Source: DATLXH01 sp035576005 (GTDB lineage: Bacteria > Acidobacteriota > Thermoanaerobaculia > Gp7-AA8). Taken from it: a stretch of DNA of 35,646 nt. The notes below the pieces were generated by a model, which saw nothing but the letters and a program-made list of their open reading frames with translations, did not search any database and was not told the DNA's origin. Shown piece by piece: positions 1-9,897 of the stretch. The stretch spans positions 1-35,646 of the forward strand of contig DATLXH010000132.1 of NCBI GenBank assembly GCA_035576005.1. Reading direction: 5' to 3'. Position 1 is the first letter of the stretch; each line of letters starts with the position of its first letter. A program made the translations under genes and the position numbers.

Positions 1-152
1 CAGACCTTTGTCGTGAGACGGCGGAGAGTGGCTTGGATGCGAGGCGCACGGCGATTTTGCGACGAAGGCATAGTCGACACTATGTCAAGGAGCGAAATTG
101 CCGTGCAACGAAGCAGACAGGCCGCTATCCGTCGTCTCACGGCGAAGGTCTG
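1..152. repeat. Long imperfect palindrome, about 152 bp
   Basis: Bases 1-31 pair with 122-152 with about five mismatches. The pairing continues inward to a centre at about 69-84 that is itself an inverted repeat (CATAGTCGACACTATG). The whole segment could form one long cruciform or RNA hairpin. It may extend left of the window edge. It contains no gene with plausible coding character. It resembles a non-autonomous, MITE-like or REP-like palindromic element; the family is not recognised. Confidence 0.7.
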
Positions 153-300
153 TGAGAAATGCGGGCTAGTGTGCCGCCCGCTTTCGCGGGCTGATACGTG
201 ATGCGCGACTCTCCACCCGGCTGAAGCCGGGTGCTATGAAGCTGCCGCCGCCTTCGGCGGCTGGTCAGAGGCCCGCGTGGAGGTCACAGGATTCAAATAC
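153..300. repeat. Cluster of short GC-rich palindromes
   Basis: Three separate short hairpins follow each other: 176-191 (GCCCGCTTTCGCGGGC), 214-233 (CACCCGGCTGAAGCCGGGTG) and 247-261 (GCCGCCTTCGGCGGC). They look like dispersed REP-like units rather than terminators, because none is followed by a T-run. No gene is visible between the left edge and nuoG apart from these repeats and the promoter region. Confidence 0.6.
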
Positions 301-333
301 GAGGGGATCACTAAAGCAGAAAAAACCAATTCG

Positions 334-362
334 TTGACGCTGCAAAACCAAATGGTTATGCT
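334..362 (+). promoter_or_regulatory. Sigma70-type promoter for the nuoG-rex operon
   Basis: TTGACG (334-339) is separated by exactly 17 bases from TATGCT (357-362). The -35 matches consensus at five of six positions and the -10 at four of six. The predicted start is near 368-370, about 147 bases upstream of nuoG. It lies after the repeat cluster and directly before the putative Rex operator, which supports it being the operon promoter. Confidence 0.65.
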
Positions 363-368
363 CCCGAC

Positions 369-386
369 TTGTGAAATTTTTCACGG
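369..386 (+). promoter_or_regulatory. Putative Rex operator
   Basis: The 18-mer TTGTGAAATTTTTCACGG fits the Rex operator consensus TTGTGAA-N4-TTCACAA except for the last two bases. It starts about 7 bases downstream of the -10 hexamer, so a bound repressor would cover the transcription start. The rex gene is the last gene of the operon this promoter should drive. Rex is known to leave DNA when NADH rises, so the site would link complex I expression to the NADH/NAD+ ratio and make rex autoregulated. Confidence 0.75.
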
Positions 387-403
387 TCTCCTTTCGGAGG
401 CCG
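384..403 (+). other. Leader stem-loop of the nuo operon
   Basis: An 8-bp stem (384-391 with 396-403, one G-T pair) closes a TTTC loop just after the Rex operator in the 5' leader. There is no T-run, so it is not an intrinsic terminator. It may stabilise the mRNA; the function is not evident. Confidence 0.4.
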
Positions 404-515
404 CGAGCACCCCAGGGACCACTCAGCCCGGGCATGCCCCCGCAACAGGCAGTCCCGTCCATCATCGCGAACGACGCCAGATTCCGATACCCGCAACTCT
501 AGAGATCTCAACCTC

Positions 516-2135
516 ATGGCGAAAGTTACCGTCGACGGCATCGAAGTCGAAGTGCAGGAAGGGATCAACGCGATCGAAGCTGCGAAGGCGGCCGGCGTTC
601 ACGTTCCTCATTTCTGCTATCACCCAAGCCTTGCCATCGTCGGCCAGTGCCGGATGTGTCTGGTGGAAGTCGAAGGGATGCCCAAACTTCAGGCCGGCTG
701 CTCGACTCCTGTCAAAGAGGGGATGAAGTTCGCCGTTTACAACGAGAAGGTGGACAAAGCGCGGAAAGGTCAGATGGAGTTTCTTCTGATCAATCATCCG
801 CTCGACTGTCCGATCTGCGACAAGGCCGGCGAATGCCCGCTCCAGGACTACGCATTCAACTTCGGCAGCGTGACGTCGCGTTACGGTGACTACAAACGAA
901 CGTACCCGGGCATGGATCGGACTCCGATCGGGCCGCACGTAGTCCAGAACATGAACCGCTGCATTCACTGCACGCGCTGCATCCGGTTCTGCGACGAGAT
1001 CACCGAGACGAGCGAGCTGGCGTTTTTCAAAAGAGGCGCCGCGACGGAAGTCGGCGTTTTCCCCGGCACCCCAATCGACAACTGGATGAGCGCGTGCGTG
1101 ACCGACCTCTGCCCGACCGGCGCCCTCACCACACGCGAGTTTCGCTTCGAGTCGCGCGTCTGGAACCTGACATCCACCGAGTCGGTCTGCAACGGCTGCG
1201 ATGTGGGCTGCAACATCTTCATCGGTCAGCAGGCAGGAAAGATCTACCGTTACCGTCCCCGCGTAAATCCGGAAGTCAACGACCACTGGCTCTGCGATTA
1301 CGGTCGCTTCTCTCACGAGCGATACGAGACGGACCGCGTCGTCGTGCCGAAGGTTCTCCGCGACGATTACCTCGGGATTTCCACCTGGGGAGAAGCCTTC
1401 GACCTCATCGAAGGAGCAATCAAGTCCTCGACCGGCGACAAGATCGCTGTCATCGCGTCCGCTCAGATGACAAACGAAGAAGCGTTCCTGGTGCGCAAGA
1501 TCTTCATCGACCAGCTCGGCTCGACCAACGTCGACGTCATGGTGGACCCCATCGGTCCAATCCGGATGAAATCGCGCACCGAATGGTTCGAAGGAACGCA
1601 GGCGGGACCGAATTACCGAGGTGTTCGCTCGGTGGGAATCGAGACGAAGGGACGTAGCGCCGAGAGCCTGATGGACAAGGGAGCGGCCGGCATCGACGTT
1701 CTGTACATCACGGAAGCGAGCTTCAGTGCGCGCACCAGAGATCCCGCGGTGATCGCAAACCTCAGGCAGGCAGCGTTTCTCGTCGTTCACGCCTGGGAAG
1801 ACCACCCTCTCGCCGCCGTTGCGGATGTCGTTCTTCCCGCTGCGATTTTCGCTGAAAAGAGCGGGACCTTCACGAACCTGCAGGGACGAGTGCAGAAAAT
1901 CCATCAGGCTTATCCCCCCAAGGGACAGGCTCTTGCCGACTGGGAAATCTTTCGCCGCCTCGAAGCTCGCCTGAACCCGGCTGCTTTGCTCGTCGATGGT
2001 GACGATGTGGACACGATCACTGACGAGCTTCGCCAGTCGATACCGTTCTTTCAGAATCTCGATTGGAATGAGGTGGACGAGTTCGGCAGCATCGCCGCCA
2101 CAGCTGCGGACGGCGGGGCGGCTCAGGTCCCGTAA
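516..2135 (+). CDS. nuoG: NADH-quinone oxidoreductase subunit G (short form)
   Basis: Peripheral-arm iron-sulfur subunit of respiratory complex I that relays electrons from NADH toward quinone. The 539-residue product has an N-terminal [2Fe-2S] ferredoxin domain (Cys34, 45, 48, 62). Next come the His-Cys3 N5 ligands (His94, Cys98, 101, 107) and the N4 ligands (Cys149, 152, 155 and Cys199 in DLCP). An N7-type set follows (Cys225, 228, 232, 260 in CNGCDVGC...WLC). The C-terminal molybdopterin-oxidoreductase-like domain, from about residue 220, is much shorter than in E. coli NuoG (about 900 residues) and ends with the usual DVVLPAAIFAEKSGTFTN stretch. The ATG is preceded by only weak Shine-Dalgarno similarity. 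The stop codon shares one base with the nuoH start (TAATG), indicating translational coupling. Confidence 0.95.
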   Translation: MAKVTVDGIEVEVQEGINAIEAAKAAGVHVPHFCYHPSLAIVGQCRMCLVEVEGMPKLQAGCSTPVKEGMKFAVYNEKVDKARKGQMEFLLINHPLDCPICDKAGECPLQDYAFNFGSVTSRYGDYKRTYPGMDRTPIGPHVVQNMNRCIHCTRCIRFCDEITETSELAFFKRGAATEVGVFPGTPIDNWMSACVTDLCPTGALTTREFRFESRVWNLTSTESVCNGCDVGCNIFIGQQAGKIYRYRPRVNPEVNDHWLCDYGRFSHERYETDRVVVPKVLRDDYLGISTWGEAFDLIEGAIKSSTGDKIAVIASAQMTNEEAFLVRKIFIDQLGSTNVDVMVDPIGPIRMKSRTEWFEGTQAGPNYRGVRSVGIETKGRSAESLMDKGAAGIDVLYITEASFSARTRDPAVIANLRQAAFLVVHAWEDHPLAAVADVVLPAAIFAEKSGTFTNLQGRVQKIHQAYPPKGQALADWEIFRRLEARLNPAALLVDGDDVDTITDELRQSIPFFQNLDWNEVDEFGSIAATAADGGAAQVP

Positions 2136-3229
2136 TGGCTTTCGACCTCACCGACATCATCCTCACCTTCGTGAAGATCGGGATCATCCTCGGGGTGATG
2201 TTGAACGTCACTCCGATCATGGTCATCATCGAACGCCGCGCAAGCGCTCTGATCCAGGATCGGATGGGACCGAATCGCGTCGGACCAGGTGGCCTCATGC
2301 AGCCGTTCGCCGATGCGCTCAAGTTCGTTCTGAAAGAAGACGTCATCCCGGCGAAGGCGCACAAGGCGCTCTACACACTGGCTCCGATGTTCGGCCTCAT
2401 ACCCGCGCTGACGACCATTGCAGTGGTGCCTTGGGGACGCCCCTTCATCATCCCTGAAATGACGATGTTCGGTCGGCGGCTGTTCGAAGGAGGACGTCTC
2501 TTCGAGCCGATTGTCGCCGACGTGAACATCGGGCTGCTGCTGATCTTCGCCCTGGCATCATTGAGCGTGTACGGAATCACGACTGCAGGCTGGGCCTCGA
2601 ACAGTAAGTACTCACTCTTCGGCGGGATCCGCGCCTCTGCGCAGATGATCTCTTACGAGCTGGCGCTCACACTGTCGGCCGTGGGAGTGCTCATGGCTGC
2701 GGGCTCGCTGCGCCTCACGGACGTAGTCGCACGGCAAACTGGCCACTTTCTTCTTTTCGACACGATTCAGATTCCCGCCTGGAACTTCATCCCGATGTTC
2801 CTGGGCTTCGTGATCTTTACGGTTTCGGCCTTCGCGGAGACAAACCGGCTGCCGTTCGACTTCCCGGAAGCCGAGGCTGAGCTGGTGGCTGGGTACCACA
2901 CTGAATACTCGTCGATGAAGTTCGCGATGTTCTTCATGTCCGAGTACATGGCGATGATGACGATGTCCGCACTCATCGTGACGCTATTCTTCGGCGGCTG
3001 GGACATCCCCTGGTACAACGAGCCGGCGACATTCCCTGGCTTTTTACTGTCGGCCCTTGCGTTTCTCGCAAAGGTTGGCTTCATGATGTTCGTATTCGTC
3101 TGGGTCCGCTGGACGATCCCGCGGCTCAAGTACGACGAGCTGATGCGGATCGGGTGGAAGGTCTTCCTCCCTCTTGCCGTGGTCAACGTTGTCGTTGTCG
3201 CATTGCTGATCGCGATGGGTTGGGTCTAG
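2135..3229 (+). CDS. nuoH: NADH-quinone oxidoreductase subunit H
   Basis: Membrane subunit that joins the peripheral and membrane arms of complex I and forms much of the quinone cavity. The 364-residue hydrophobic protein carries the family signature ERRASALIQDRMGPNRVGP near residues 32-50 and the conserved acidic loop ETNRLPFDFPEAEAELVAGY near residues 230-250. Both line the quinone site. Length is normal for NuoH (320-400). It overlaps nuoG by one base. It is followed three bases later by nuoJ, so the usual nuoI between H and J is missing here. Confidence 0.97.
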   Translation: MAFDLTDIILTFVKIGIILGVMLNVTPIMVIIERRASALIQDRMGPNRVGPGGLMQPFADALKFVLKEDVIPAKAHKALYTLAPMFGLIPALTTIAVVPWGRPFIIPEMTMFGRRLFEGGRLFEPIVADVNIGLLLIFALASLSVYGITTAGWASNSKYSLFGGIRASAQMISYELALTLSAVGVLMAAGSLRLTDVVARQTGHFLLFDTIQIPAWNFIPMFLGFVIFTVSAFAETNRLPFDFPEAEAELVAGYHTEYSSMKFAMFFMSEYMAMMTMSALIVTLFFGGWDIPWYNEPATFPGFLLSALAFLAKVGFMMFVFVWVRWTIPRLKYDELMRIGWKVFLPLAVVNVVVVALLIAMGWV

Positions 3230-3232
3230 GCG

Positions 3233-3748
<516 letters not shown>

Positions 3749-3749
3749 G

Positions 3750-4052
3750 ATGATTCCCACTCATTACTTTCTCATCCTGAGCGCGATCCTTTTCTCGATC
3801 GGCGTCTGCGGAGTCCTCACACGCAGGAACGGAATCACGATTTTCATGTCCATCGAGTTGATGGTGAACGCAGTCAACCTCACCTTCCTCGCTTACGCGA
3901 GGCAGAACCACTCACTTCACGGACTGGTGTTCGTCTTTTTCATCATGGCCATTGCCGCGGCAGAAGCTGCCGTCGGCCTGGCAATCTTCATCTCGCTCCA
4001 TCGTCACCGCGAAACCATCGATGTCGACGAAGCGAACCTAATGCACTGGTAG
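3750..4052 (+). CDS. nuoK: NADH-quinone oxidoreductase subunit K
   Basis: Three-helix membrane subunit (MrpC-like) of complex I involved in proton translocation. At 100 residues it has the normal length. The two essential buried glutamates are present at the same numbers as in E. coli: Glu36 in SIELMVNAVNL and Glu72 in AAAEAAVGLAI. It starts one base after nuoJ. It is followed by an inverted repeat and an unrelated small gene rather than directly by nuoL. Confidence 0.97.
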   Translation: MIPTHYFLILSAILFSIGVCGVLTRRNGITIFMSIELMVNAVNLTFLAYARQNHSLHGLVFVFFIMAIAAAEAAVGLAIFISLHRHRETIDVDEANLMHW

Positions 4053-4053
4053 A

Positions 4054-4124
4054 TTGTGGCCGGACATTCCAATGTCCGGCGGCGGTAGGACAAAGACGCC
4101 GGACATTGGAATGTCCGGCCACAA
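4054..4124. repeat. Perfect 27-bp inverted repeat, family GTGGCCGGACATTCC
   Basis: Arms 4054-4080 and 4098-4124 are exact reverse complements. Each arm also contains the internal palindrome CCGGACATTCCAATGTCCGG. Single half-copies of the same unit recur at 18021-18044 and 18567-18589. It lies two bases after the nuoK stop, inside the nuo operon, and looks like a REP doublet. Confidence 0.85.
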
Positions 4125-4171
4125 CTGGCAACCAAATCGCATCCTAGCGCTCTCGAAAGAGGTGCTAAGAC

Positions 4172-4600
4172 ATGGATAAGACAGACAAGCTCACAAAGTG
4201 GGACGAAACGGAGAAGCGCGACCGGAATGCTAACGGACTTGACGATTCGATCGAGCCACCTGATACCGACATCTCGACTGGCAGCGCCAGGCTCGCCGAG
4301 CGGGCCAACGCGAACCCGGGTGCGGACCCCACGCTCTCGGCTGGCGATGTCGATGCCCGCTGGGAAGCCGCGGAGTCAGAGGGTGACGAGACCGTTGCCG
4401 GAAGCATGGCCACTCCCGAGCAGAACGACGTTCAGGAAATGGGCGCGGCAATGGGAATCACCTACGCTGACGACGAAGTGCTCAAGGTCGGTGAGAAGGA
4501 ACGCTCCAGAGATCAGCACCGGTGGGAGCTCGATCCAGCCTCCTCCGAGGATTATCAGGAGCGCCTCAAAGACGCTGGCGACGACGAAGGCAAGACGTAA
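4172..4600 (+). CDS. DUF6335-like acidic soluble protein
   Basis: A 142-residue, highly hydrophilic, acidic protein without signal peptide or membrane segment. The central and C-terminal parts (LSAGDVDARWEAAESEGDE, then VAGSMATPEQNDVQEMGAAMG, then EKERSRDQHRWELDPASSEDY) resemble the DUF6335 family known mainly from cyanobacteria and other soil bacteria. The family assignment is from memory of its consensus, and no function is known. The ATG has an upstream AGAGG at 4159-4163. It sits between nuoK and nuoL, preceded by an inverted repeat and followed by a perfect hairpin, so it looks inserted into the complex I operon. It shows no similarity to a complex I subunit. Confidence 0.7.
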   Translation: MDKTDKLTKWDETEKRDRNANGLDDSIEPPDTDISTGSARLAERANANPGADPTLSAGDVDARWEAAESEGDETVAGSMATPEQNDVQEMGAAMGITYADDEVLKVGEKERSRDQHRWELDPASSEDYQERLKDAGDDEGKT

Positions 4601-4612
4601 GCGGTTGCGAGA

Positions 4613-4643
4613 TCTCCTCGCGTCCGCCAGGGACGCGAGGAGA
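4613..4643 (+). other. Perfect 13-bp stem-loop before nuoL
   Basis: TCTCCTCGCGTCC (4613-4625) pairs perfectly with 4631-4643 around the loop GCCAG. No T-run follows, so it is not a canonical intrinsic terminator, and nuoL starts 38 bases later. It could protect mRNA ends or modulate readthrough between the inserted gene and nuoL. Confidence 0.6.
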
Positions 4644-4681
4644 ATGCAGATGAGAGCCTTCGCTCAATCTGCAAAAGGTTG

Positions 4682-6610
<1,929 letters not shown>

Positions 6611-6629
6611 ATCGCCGCTTCGAACTGCC

Positions 6630-6718
6630 GTGTGGCGCAGGCGTCACGCCTGCCTTTTGTGGGTGTAGATCCGCGCGTTTTCATCCGCCCGGAGGCAGGC
6701 AGGACGCCTGCGCTACAC
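6630..6718. repeat. Inverted repeat, family GTGGCGCAGGCGTC
   Basis: Arms 6630-6654 and 6694-6718 are reverse complements with about three mismatches in 25. The core GCGCAGGCGTC...GCCTGCC is a REP-like unit. It fills most of the nuoL-nuoM gap and has no T-run. Confidence 0.8.
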
Positions 6719-6752
6719 GAACATCGCAGTTCGTGACCAATGGGGGCTCGTT

Positions 6753-8423
6753 ATGACGAACCCGCTGAGCTTCACGCTCTGGTTTCCGCTCCTCGGGGCG
6801 ATCGCGATTGCGCTCATTCCGCGTCGTCAGGTTGACCTTACAAAGATGGCGGCGCTCGTCATCAGCCTCGTGACGTTCGGCGCATCTCTGATGATTCTCC
6901 AGTCCTTCCGCGACGGTGAGCCAGGCTTCCAGCTCACGACCAGCGTGCCATGGATTCCGCAATGGGGAATCACATACACGATCGGAGTTGACGGCATCAG
7001 CCTCTGGCTTGTCCTGCTCACGACGCTGCTGACTCCGGTCGTGATTCTCTCCTCGTGGAACTCGATCCATAAGCACATGAAAGGTTACGTCGTCGCGATG
7101 CTGGTGCTCGAGTTCGCGATGATCGGCGCATTCGTCGCACTCGACCTGCTTCTCTTCTACATCTTCTTCGAGCTGATGCTGATCCCCATGTATCTGATCA
7201 TCGGTGTCTGGGGAGGAACGAACCGCATCTACGCCGCGATCAAGTTTTTCATCTTCACGATCGCCGGCTCGCTGCTGATGCTGCTCGGAATCATCTACCT
7301 CGTGTTCCTCGGATATCACAGCCAGCCCGGTAGTCCCAGCTTCGCAATCACCGACCTCTACGCGATGTCGGTGCCGATGCACGCTCAGGTCTTTCTGTTT
7401 TTTGCCTTCGCGCTGGCGTTCGCGATCAAGGTCCCGCTCTTCCCTCTTCACACGTGGCTCCCCGATGCTCACGTCGAGGCACCCACCGGCGGCTCGATCA
7501 TCCTCGCAGGCGTGATGCTGAAGATGGGAACCTATGGCTTCCTTCGTTTCGTGCTTCCCTTCTTCCCCCAGGCAAGCGCGCGGTACGCGGTGCTGTTCGG
7601 TGTGCTGTCAGTGATCGGAATCATCTATGGGGCCCTCGTCGCATGGGTCCAGCCTGACATGAAGAAGCTGGTCGCCTACTCATCGGTCTCCCATCTTGGC
7701 TTCTGTGTTCTCGGGATCTTCGCGATGAATCAGACGTCGATCGAGGGAGCGATTTTGCAGATGGTCAACCACGGTTTGTCGACCGGAGCGCTCTTCCTTC
7801 TCGTTGGAGTCATCTACGAACGACGACACACGCGTTTGCTCGCAGACTTTGGTGGCCTCGCGCGGACGATGCCTCTGTTCACGGTGTTTTTCATCATCGC
7901 AGCGCTTTCTTCGATCGGTCTACCCGGTCTGAACGGCTTTGTCGGCGAGTTCCTGATTCTGTCGGGAACCTTCCGCTCGCATCCGGTCCTGGCTACTCTG
8001 GCGACTACCGGCGTGATTCTTTCCGCGCTCTACATGCTCTGGATGGTGCAGAAAGTGTTCTTCGGTCCCGTCACGAATCCTGAGAACGAAGCGATCAAGG
8101 ACGTCGCGTGGAACGAGGTGGTTGCCGTTGTCCCGCTGATCGTGATGATGGTCTGGATCGGAGTCCACCCCTCAACCTTTCTCAAAAAGATGGAACCCTC
8201 GGTGCAGCAACTTCTTGCAACGGTCAACAGCCGACGCGATGAGCCCCGTGTTCTGACGACATCCAATCCCGCGTCGCCCGCCGTAGTTCGGAGCGCCGGC
8301 TTCCAGCCGGCCGTATCGCTGGCTTCCAGCCGGCCGCGACTCCTTTCCCCGGAAGCCGGCAGGATGCCGGCGGTACGGCCGGCTGGAAGCCGGCGCTCCG
8401 AAACCGCAGGAGCGTCACGATGA
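6753..8423 (+). CDS. nuoM: NADH-quinone oxidoreductase subunit M with repeat-derived C-terminal tail
   Basis: Antiporter-like proton-pumping subunit of complex I. Conserved residues are Glu140 in FYIFFELMLIPMYLIIG and Lys226 in AFAIKVPLFPLHTWLPDA, the latter followed by HVEAPTGGSIILAGVMLKMG. At 556 residues it is roughly 50 longer than typical NuoM. The excess, from about residue 500, is a Pro/Ser/Arg/Ala-rich tail. Residues about 512-550 are encoded by a perfect 29-bp inverted repeat and its spacer. The reading frame runs through the repeat and ends in a 4-base ATGA overlap with nuoN, so coupling is kept. Start ATG at 6753 has a G-rich stretch 8 bases upstream. Confidence 0.95.
   Translation: MTNPLSFTLWFPLLGAIAIALIPRRQVDLTKMAALVISLVTFGASLMILQSFRDGEPGFQLTTSVPWIPQWGITYTIGVDGISLWLVLLTTLLTPVVILSSWNSIHKHMKGYVVAMLVLEFAMIGAFVALDLLLFYIFFELMLIPMYLIIGVWGGTNRIYAAIKFFIFTIAGSLLMLLGIIYLVFLGYHSQPGSPSFAITDLYAMSVPMHAQVFLFFAFALAFAIKVPLFPLHTWLPDAHVEAPTGGSIILAGVMLKMGTYGFLRFVLPFFPQASARYAVLFGVLSVIGIIYGALVAWVQPDMKKLVAYSSVSHLGFCVLGIFAMNQTSIEGAILQMVNHGLSTGALFLLVGVIYERRHTRLLADFGGLARTMPLFTVFFIIAALSSIGLPGLNGFVGEFLILSGTFRSHPVLATLATTGVILSALYMLWMVQKVFFGPVTNPENEAIKDVAWNEVVAVVPLIVMMVWIGVHPSTFLKKMEPSVQQLLATVNSRRDEPRVLTTSNPASPAVVRSAGFQPAVSLASSRPRLLSPEAGRMPAVRPAGSRRSETAGASR
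8287..8402. repeat. Perfect 29-bp inverted repeat inside the 3' end of nuoM
   Basis: Arms 8287-8315 and 8374-8402 are exact reverse complements around the core GCCGGCTTCCAGCCGGCC. Between them are two more partial copies (8319-8335 and 8350-8373). It is a REP-like element translated as part of NuoM (AGFQPAV...PAGSRRSE). Confidence 0.9.
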
Positions 8424-9880
8424 TGCTCAATCCCATCCTCGAGCCCGGTTGGCTCAACGCGATCCTTCCGGAGATCCTCCTCGCTCTGTTCGGCATGCTG
8501 CTGATGCTCCTCGAGGCTTTTGCGCCACGTCTGCGGGGGATCTTCGCGCCGATCACGGTCATCGCGATCGTCATCACCGCATGGGCCGAGTTCATGGTGC
8601 AGGGCGGCACATTCTTCGGTGGCACATACCAGCTCTCACCTCTCACGCGGATGTTCGACTTCACCTTCCTCCTCGCGACGCTGCTTGCCGCGATGTTCGC
8701 CCGGGAGTACCTCGCACGCGAACGGATCGAGGGAGGGGAATTCTACGCACTGCTACTGTGGGGCACCATCGGCATGATGATGATGGCGAAGGGGCTGGAC
8801 CTGCTCATCGTCATCCTCGGTCTCGAGCTCCTCTCGATCTGCATCTTTGTGCTGGTCGGTTATCACCGGAGACTCGCGATCTCGAATGAGGCAAGTCTCA
8901 AGTACTTCCTCATGGGTGCCTTTGCGACCGGCTTCATTCTCTATGGCACCGCGCTCTTCTATGGGGCCGCGGGATCAACCAACGTGACCGATCTCGCTCG
9001 CTTCATGTCGACGGCCAGCCCCTCAGATCCCATGCTCACGATTGCCTTCATCCTGCTGATCGCAGGGCTCGGCTTCAAGCTTGCGCTCGCTCCGTTTCAT
9101 GCATGGGCTCCGGACGTCTATCAAGGGGCGCCGACTCCGATCGCCGGCTGGCTCTCGGTAGCTCCGAAGGCAGCCACGCTCATCACGCTGATCCGTCTTC
9201 TCACAGCGATGATGCCGGTGGCCGAACAGGCCAGGTGGACGAGCATTCTGGCGGTGCTGGCGGTCGCTTCGATGGTGGTCGGTAATTTCGTCGCAATCGC
9301 GCAGCGCGATCTCAAGCGAATGCTCGCCTACTCAGGGATCGCTCACGTCGGCTACATGACGATCGCGGTCCTCACAGTCCGAGCCGACGCCGTGGCCGCG
9401 GTCGCAATCTACGCCATTACCTACGCACTGATGAACATCGGCGCCTTCGGGGTCGTATCGCTGCTGCAGAAGAATCAGAATGATGCGCAGACGCTGAGTG
9501 ATATTGCAGGACTCGGATTCCGGAAACCTTTCTACGGCTTTGCCCTCGCGATCTTCATGTTCTCGTTGAGCGGCCTTCCGCCAACCGCCGGCTTCATTTC
9601 GAAGTTTTACGTCTTCAAGGTGGCGGTCGACTCGGGTCACCTGACTCTCGCGCTCATCGGTATCCTCACCAGCATTGTTTCCGTTTACTACTACCTCCGG
9701 GTCGTCTACTACCTCTACATGAAGGAGGCCGAAGATTTGACTCCCGTAGCGTCAGGCGGAATCTTCTCCACCGGCGCTCTGCTCATCTCAATCGTCGGGA
9801 TTCTTCTGATCGGACTCTACCCCACTCCCTTGTTCGAGGCAGGAGCGCAAGCGGCTCAAACTCTTTTCATGAACCGCTAG
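8420..9880 (+). CDS. nuoN: NADH-quinone oxidoreductase subunit N
   Basis: Antiporter-like proton-pumping subunit of complex I. At 486 residues it matches the E. coli length (485). Visible motifs are Glu in VILGLELLSICIFVLVGY, the Lys-containing segment GLGFKLALAPFHAWAPDVY followed by GAPTPIAGWLSVAPKAA, and AIAQRDLKRMLAYSGIAHVGY. AGGAG at 8408-8412 lies 7 bases before the ATG. The start overlaps the nuoM stop by 4 bases. rex starts 17 bases after its stop. Confidence 0.97.
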   Translation: MMLNPILEPGWLNAILPEILLALFGMLLMLLEAFAPRLRGIFAPITVIAIVITAWAEFMVQGGTFFGGTYQLSPLTRMFDFTFLLATLLAAMFAREYLARERIEGGEFYALLLWGTIGMMMMAKGLDLLIVILGLELLSICIFVLVGYHRRLAISNEASLKYFLMGAFATGFILYGTALFYGAAGSTNVTDLARFMSTASPSDPMLTIAFILLIAGLGFKLALAPFHAWAPDVYQGAPTPIAGWLSVAPKAATLITLIRLLTAMMPVAEQARWTSILAVLAVASMVVGNFVAIAQRDLKRMLAYSGIAHVGYMTIAVLTVRADAVAAVAIYAITYALMNIGAFGVVSLLQKNQNDAQTLSDIAGLGFRKPFYGFALAIFMFSLSGLPPTAGFISKFYVFKVAVDSGHLTLALIGILTSIVSVYYYLRVVYYLYMKEAEDLTPVASGGIFSTGALLISIVGILLIGLYPTPLFEAGAQAAQTLFMNR

Positions 9881-9897
9881 CACGGTATCCCTAACGT

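Noticed and set aside
462..1904. A 480-codon open frame on the - strand opposite nuoG
   Set aside because: Antisense shadow of nuoG. The composition is typical of a mirrored frame and there is no domain match.
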